Positions 62,298-64,000 of a stretch of 64,000 nt of DNA are shown in pieces; position 1 is the stretch's first letter; every line of letters begins with the position of its first letter. The stretch is taken from contig JAJEKV010000033.1 of NCBI GenBank assembly GCA_021234155.1, positions 11,230,163 through 11,294,162 on the forward strand, in the 5' to 3' direction. Origin of the DNA: Isoetes taiwanensis (taxonomy: Eukaryota; Streptophyta; Lycopodiopsida; Isoetales; Isoetaceae). Both the position numbers and the translations under genes were made by a program. Under the pieces are notes generated by a model, which was given only the letters and a program-made list of their open reading frames with translations, was not told the origin of the DNA and did no database searches.

Positions 62298-62350
62298 GAC
62301 TGTAGGGTTATTTTAAACGCTTCTTTTCCTCTCTCCTCCCTCCTAGCGCC

Positions 62351-63760
62351 ATGGCTGCCGCCGCCGACCTTGCTGCCTGGTACCTTGATGGAGAGAAATG
62401 GGATCCACAGGTTCCCTTCGACCTGCTGCAGCCTTTGCTATGCCAACGCATAGACCTCCTTGCCAACATGCAGCGGCATCCGGACTATGCCGGATTCCTT
62501 GACTTTTACATGGAGGAAATGCTTCCTCTGTGTATTCCTCTAGGGGATCCTCCCCACTTGTATTTGGAGCGGGAGATAGTTCGGCAGATGCTAGGCGGGG
62601 ACACACATGCCTATGACGTCTTGAAGGGGAAACTCCGATGGGGTAAACACCTACCGGTGGTCCAGCATCAGGGGCAGCAGTATCTGGAAGCTACTTTCGC
62701 TCTAGCCATCCTCATGGACCAATACGTTGAGGATGAAACCTTCTTGCGGCGAGAAGGGCAAGCTGCCAGAATCCTCCGAGGAGGGGGATGACGAGCATAT
62801 AGGAATGGGCGACTTTGCCCGTTGGAAAGAGCTAGCAGAGGAGCTACCACCGCGCCGTGACCAATCTATAGGCTTGTCAGGGTTAGACGGCCTTCCAGTT
62901 ATTTATCACCAGGGGCAGGAATACCTTCTCTTGGATGATATTATCTGGACGTATCACGTAGTGGCCGGATTTAAACGCAAGCGCAAAGACCATGTACTTT
63001 ATGAGCTTGCGGAGTATTGTATGGATGATTTCATCGACTTCACTTCTACCGAAGCTTCCTCCCGGAGGTGCACCAAATGCTGCGCCGTTCCGTCGGGGAG
63101 ACCCTAGAGCCGGCGGAGACTCTATTACGTCTTCGTGACTTTGTGATGCAGGAACCAGCTTCGCAACCTGCACCAGATGCCTTCACGGCTATGGGACCTC
63201 ACGTCCCAAACATCAATATGGTTGAGGTTCCCTCCGGCTCAGATGATGAGGGTGAAGATTTATATCATAACCCTGCGCATAAGAAGGAGGAGCAACAGGA
63301 GCTCAAGGAGGAAGAAGTCCCCATGGACTTGGATAAGGAAGTGGCCGCATCTGAAACTCCGCAAGGGAAGGCGCTCGGTAACCACCTCACCCGTTTCTTT
63401 TTGTCGGCCTTCAAATACGGGCAGGTTCTCTTCATAGCCCGGGACTTAGGGCCAGAGGCTGAAGCTTCATGGTGGGCCCTCCGTGCACTTTCTACACTCG
63501 CCGGCCACAAGAAGCTTCCCTATCGTACGTTTACGTATGTACTCGTACGACGGGATCTTGCCCTTACGGCCTTGGGCCAGGATATTGCGCCTTGGATGGG
63601 CATGAAGCTCCTCACGGCAGCCCCATTGGCCGTTGCTTATCCACCAGAGGTTGCATCTGTTGCGGCGGCCACCGTGGACCCTGGGGTAGCTCTGCTGCGA
63701 CACCGACCGCCTCCACCACCTCCTAGGGCTAAGGATAAAGAGGCAGGGCCTAGTTCCTGA
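62351..63760 (+). pseudogene. Unrecognised acidic protein with duplicated LPV..HQGQ.YL motif
   Basis: The ATG at 62351 (gccATGG) opens AAAADLAAWYLDGEKWDPQV, then PLCIPLGDPPHLYLE and LPVVQHQGQQYLEATFALAI. A shift near 62760 leads to ESSEEGDDEHIGMGDFARWK and LPVIYHQGQEYLLLDDIIWT, so the protein appears to contain two copies of one domain. A second shift near 63050 leads to MLRRSVGETLEPAETLLRLR, an acidic stretch (EEEVPMDLDKEVAASE), ALRALSTLAGHKK and a Pro-rich tail (RPPPPPPRAKDKEAGPSS). Together about 460 codons. I recognise no family. The composition does not look like Gag zinc-knuckle or protease sequence. 63761-64000 is AT-rich with no feature. Confidence 0.5.
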
Positions 63761-64000
63761 GCTACGGATGTTATATAAATTTTGTTATATATATATATAC
63801 ACAAGTAGTTAGGAGATTTCGGATTGGCAATTGCTTAGACCATATTGAAAAATGTGTACCTTATCTACTTATTAAATACAAAGCTTTCTTGACGAGTATA
63901 ACTAAATTGTTTTTTTTTATGATATCCTCTTCCAACGCATTAAAGTTTAGGGTACAGTGGAATTACAAAATGTTCTCTATTGGGCTCTATTCATTCCAAC

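Larger units (their letters stand above)
58559..64000 (+). mobile_element. LTR retrotransposon (+ strand), 5' part
   Basis: A full 5' LTR (58559-60169) and PBS are followed by 3.8 kb of interior that runs off the window. The LTR family matches the element at 34022-50334. It is inserted in the ParB-like/methyltransferase gene (possible target duplication 'tcgtc', 58554-58558). The 3' LTR, and any gag-pol, must lie beyond the window. The interior visible here contains two unusual reading frames rather than a standard Gag. Confidence 0.75.

Overview
This is a gene-poor, transposon-dense stretch of a large plant nuclear genome. The evidence is GT-AG introns, several classes of plant transposons, long LTRs followed by a primer-binding site matching plant initiator-Met tRNA, a plant-type Ty1/copia polyprotein and a Mutator-like element. 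The species cannot be fixed from sequence alone. The sparse genes and a Ty3-type Gag/protease of unusual character make me lean weakly towards a seed-free vascular plant or a gymnosperm. No bacterial operons, organellar genes, rRNA, CRISPR arrays or intact tRNA genes are seen.

Layout. 1-2460: decayed exons on + of a gene resembling the nucleolar ribosome-biogenesis protein URB1. 3093-30786: three copies of one 7.3-kb segment. Unit 1 (3093-10352) and unit 3 (23474-30786) are near-identical. Unit 2 (10347-16257) is 3'-truncated and carries two later insertions: a 3.8-kb terminal-inverted-repeat element loaded with gene fragments (10387-14215) and a 664-bp hAT-like element (14614-15277). Each unit carries an unrecognised broken gene. 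The full-length units also carry a fold-back MITE, a tRNA-derived element, a heat-shock-element-like site and a broken Ty3-type Gag/protease. Between units 2 and 3 lie a 2.1-kb fold-back palindrome, 3.5 kb of pyrimidine-rich degenerate repeats, a (CT)52 tract and the 3' end of a polyadenylated retrocopy. 31.3-34.0 kb: an LRR remnant and old non-coding DNA.

34022-50334: an LTR retrotransposon on the - strand with a perfect 5-bp target duplication and a non-coding interior. Its 3' LTR is split by an 8.0-kb Mutator-like element (34147-42147) with a 9-bp duplication. That element encodes a transposase (-) and, convergently, a Ulp1-like cysteine protease (+). 50.6-54.3 kb: a 5'-truncated Ty1/copia element (-). 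54359-58558: a multi-exon gene (-) whose product joins a ParB-like domain to a DNA N4/N6-methyltransferase domain. It is broken by an hAT element and an LTR element and has damage at the catalytic motif. 58559-64000: the 5' part of a second LTR element of the same LTR family, on +. Downstream of its PBS are two unusual reading frames. The first ends in a histone H3 fold. The second is an unrecognised acidic protein with its own TATA-like box.

The two items most worth attention are the histone H3 domain inside or next to an LTR retroelement and the ParB-like/DNA methyltransferase gene. A third observation affects how everything is read. Between repeat copies, CAG and CTG are repeatedly replaced by CG, and several frameshifts sit in homopolymers. 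Part of the apparent gene decay may therefore be residual long-read error at methylated CHG sites rather than biology.
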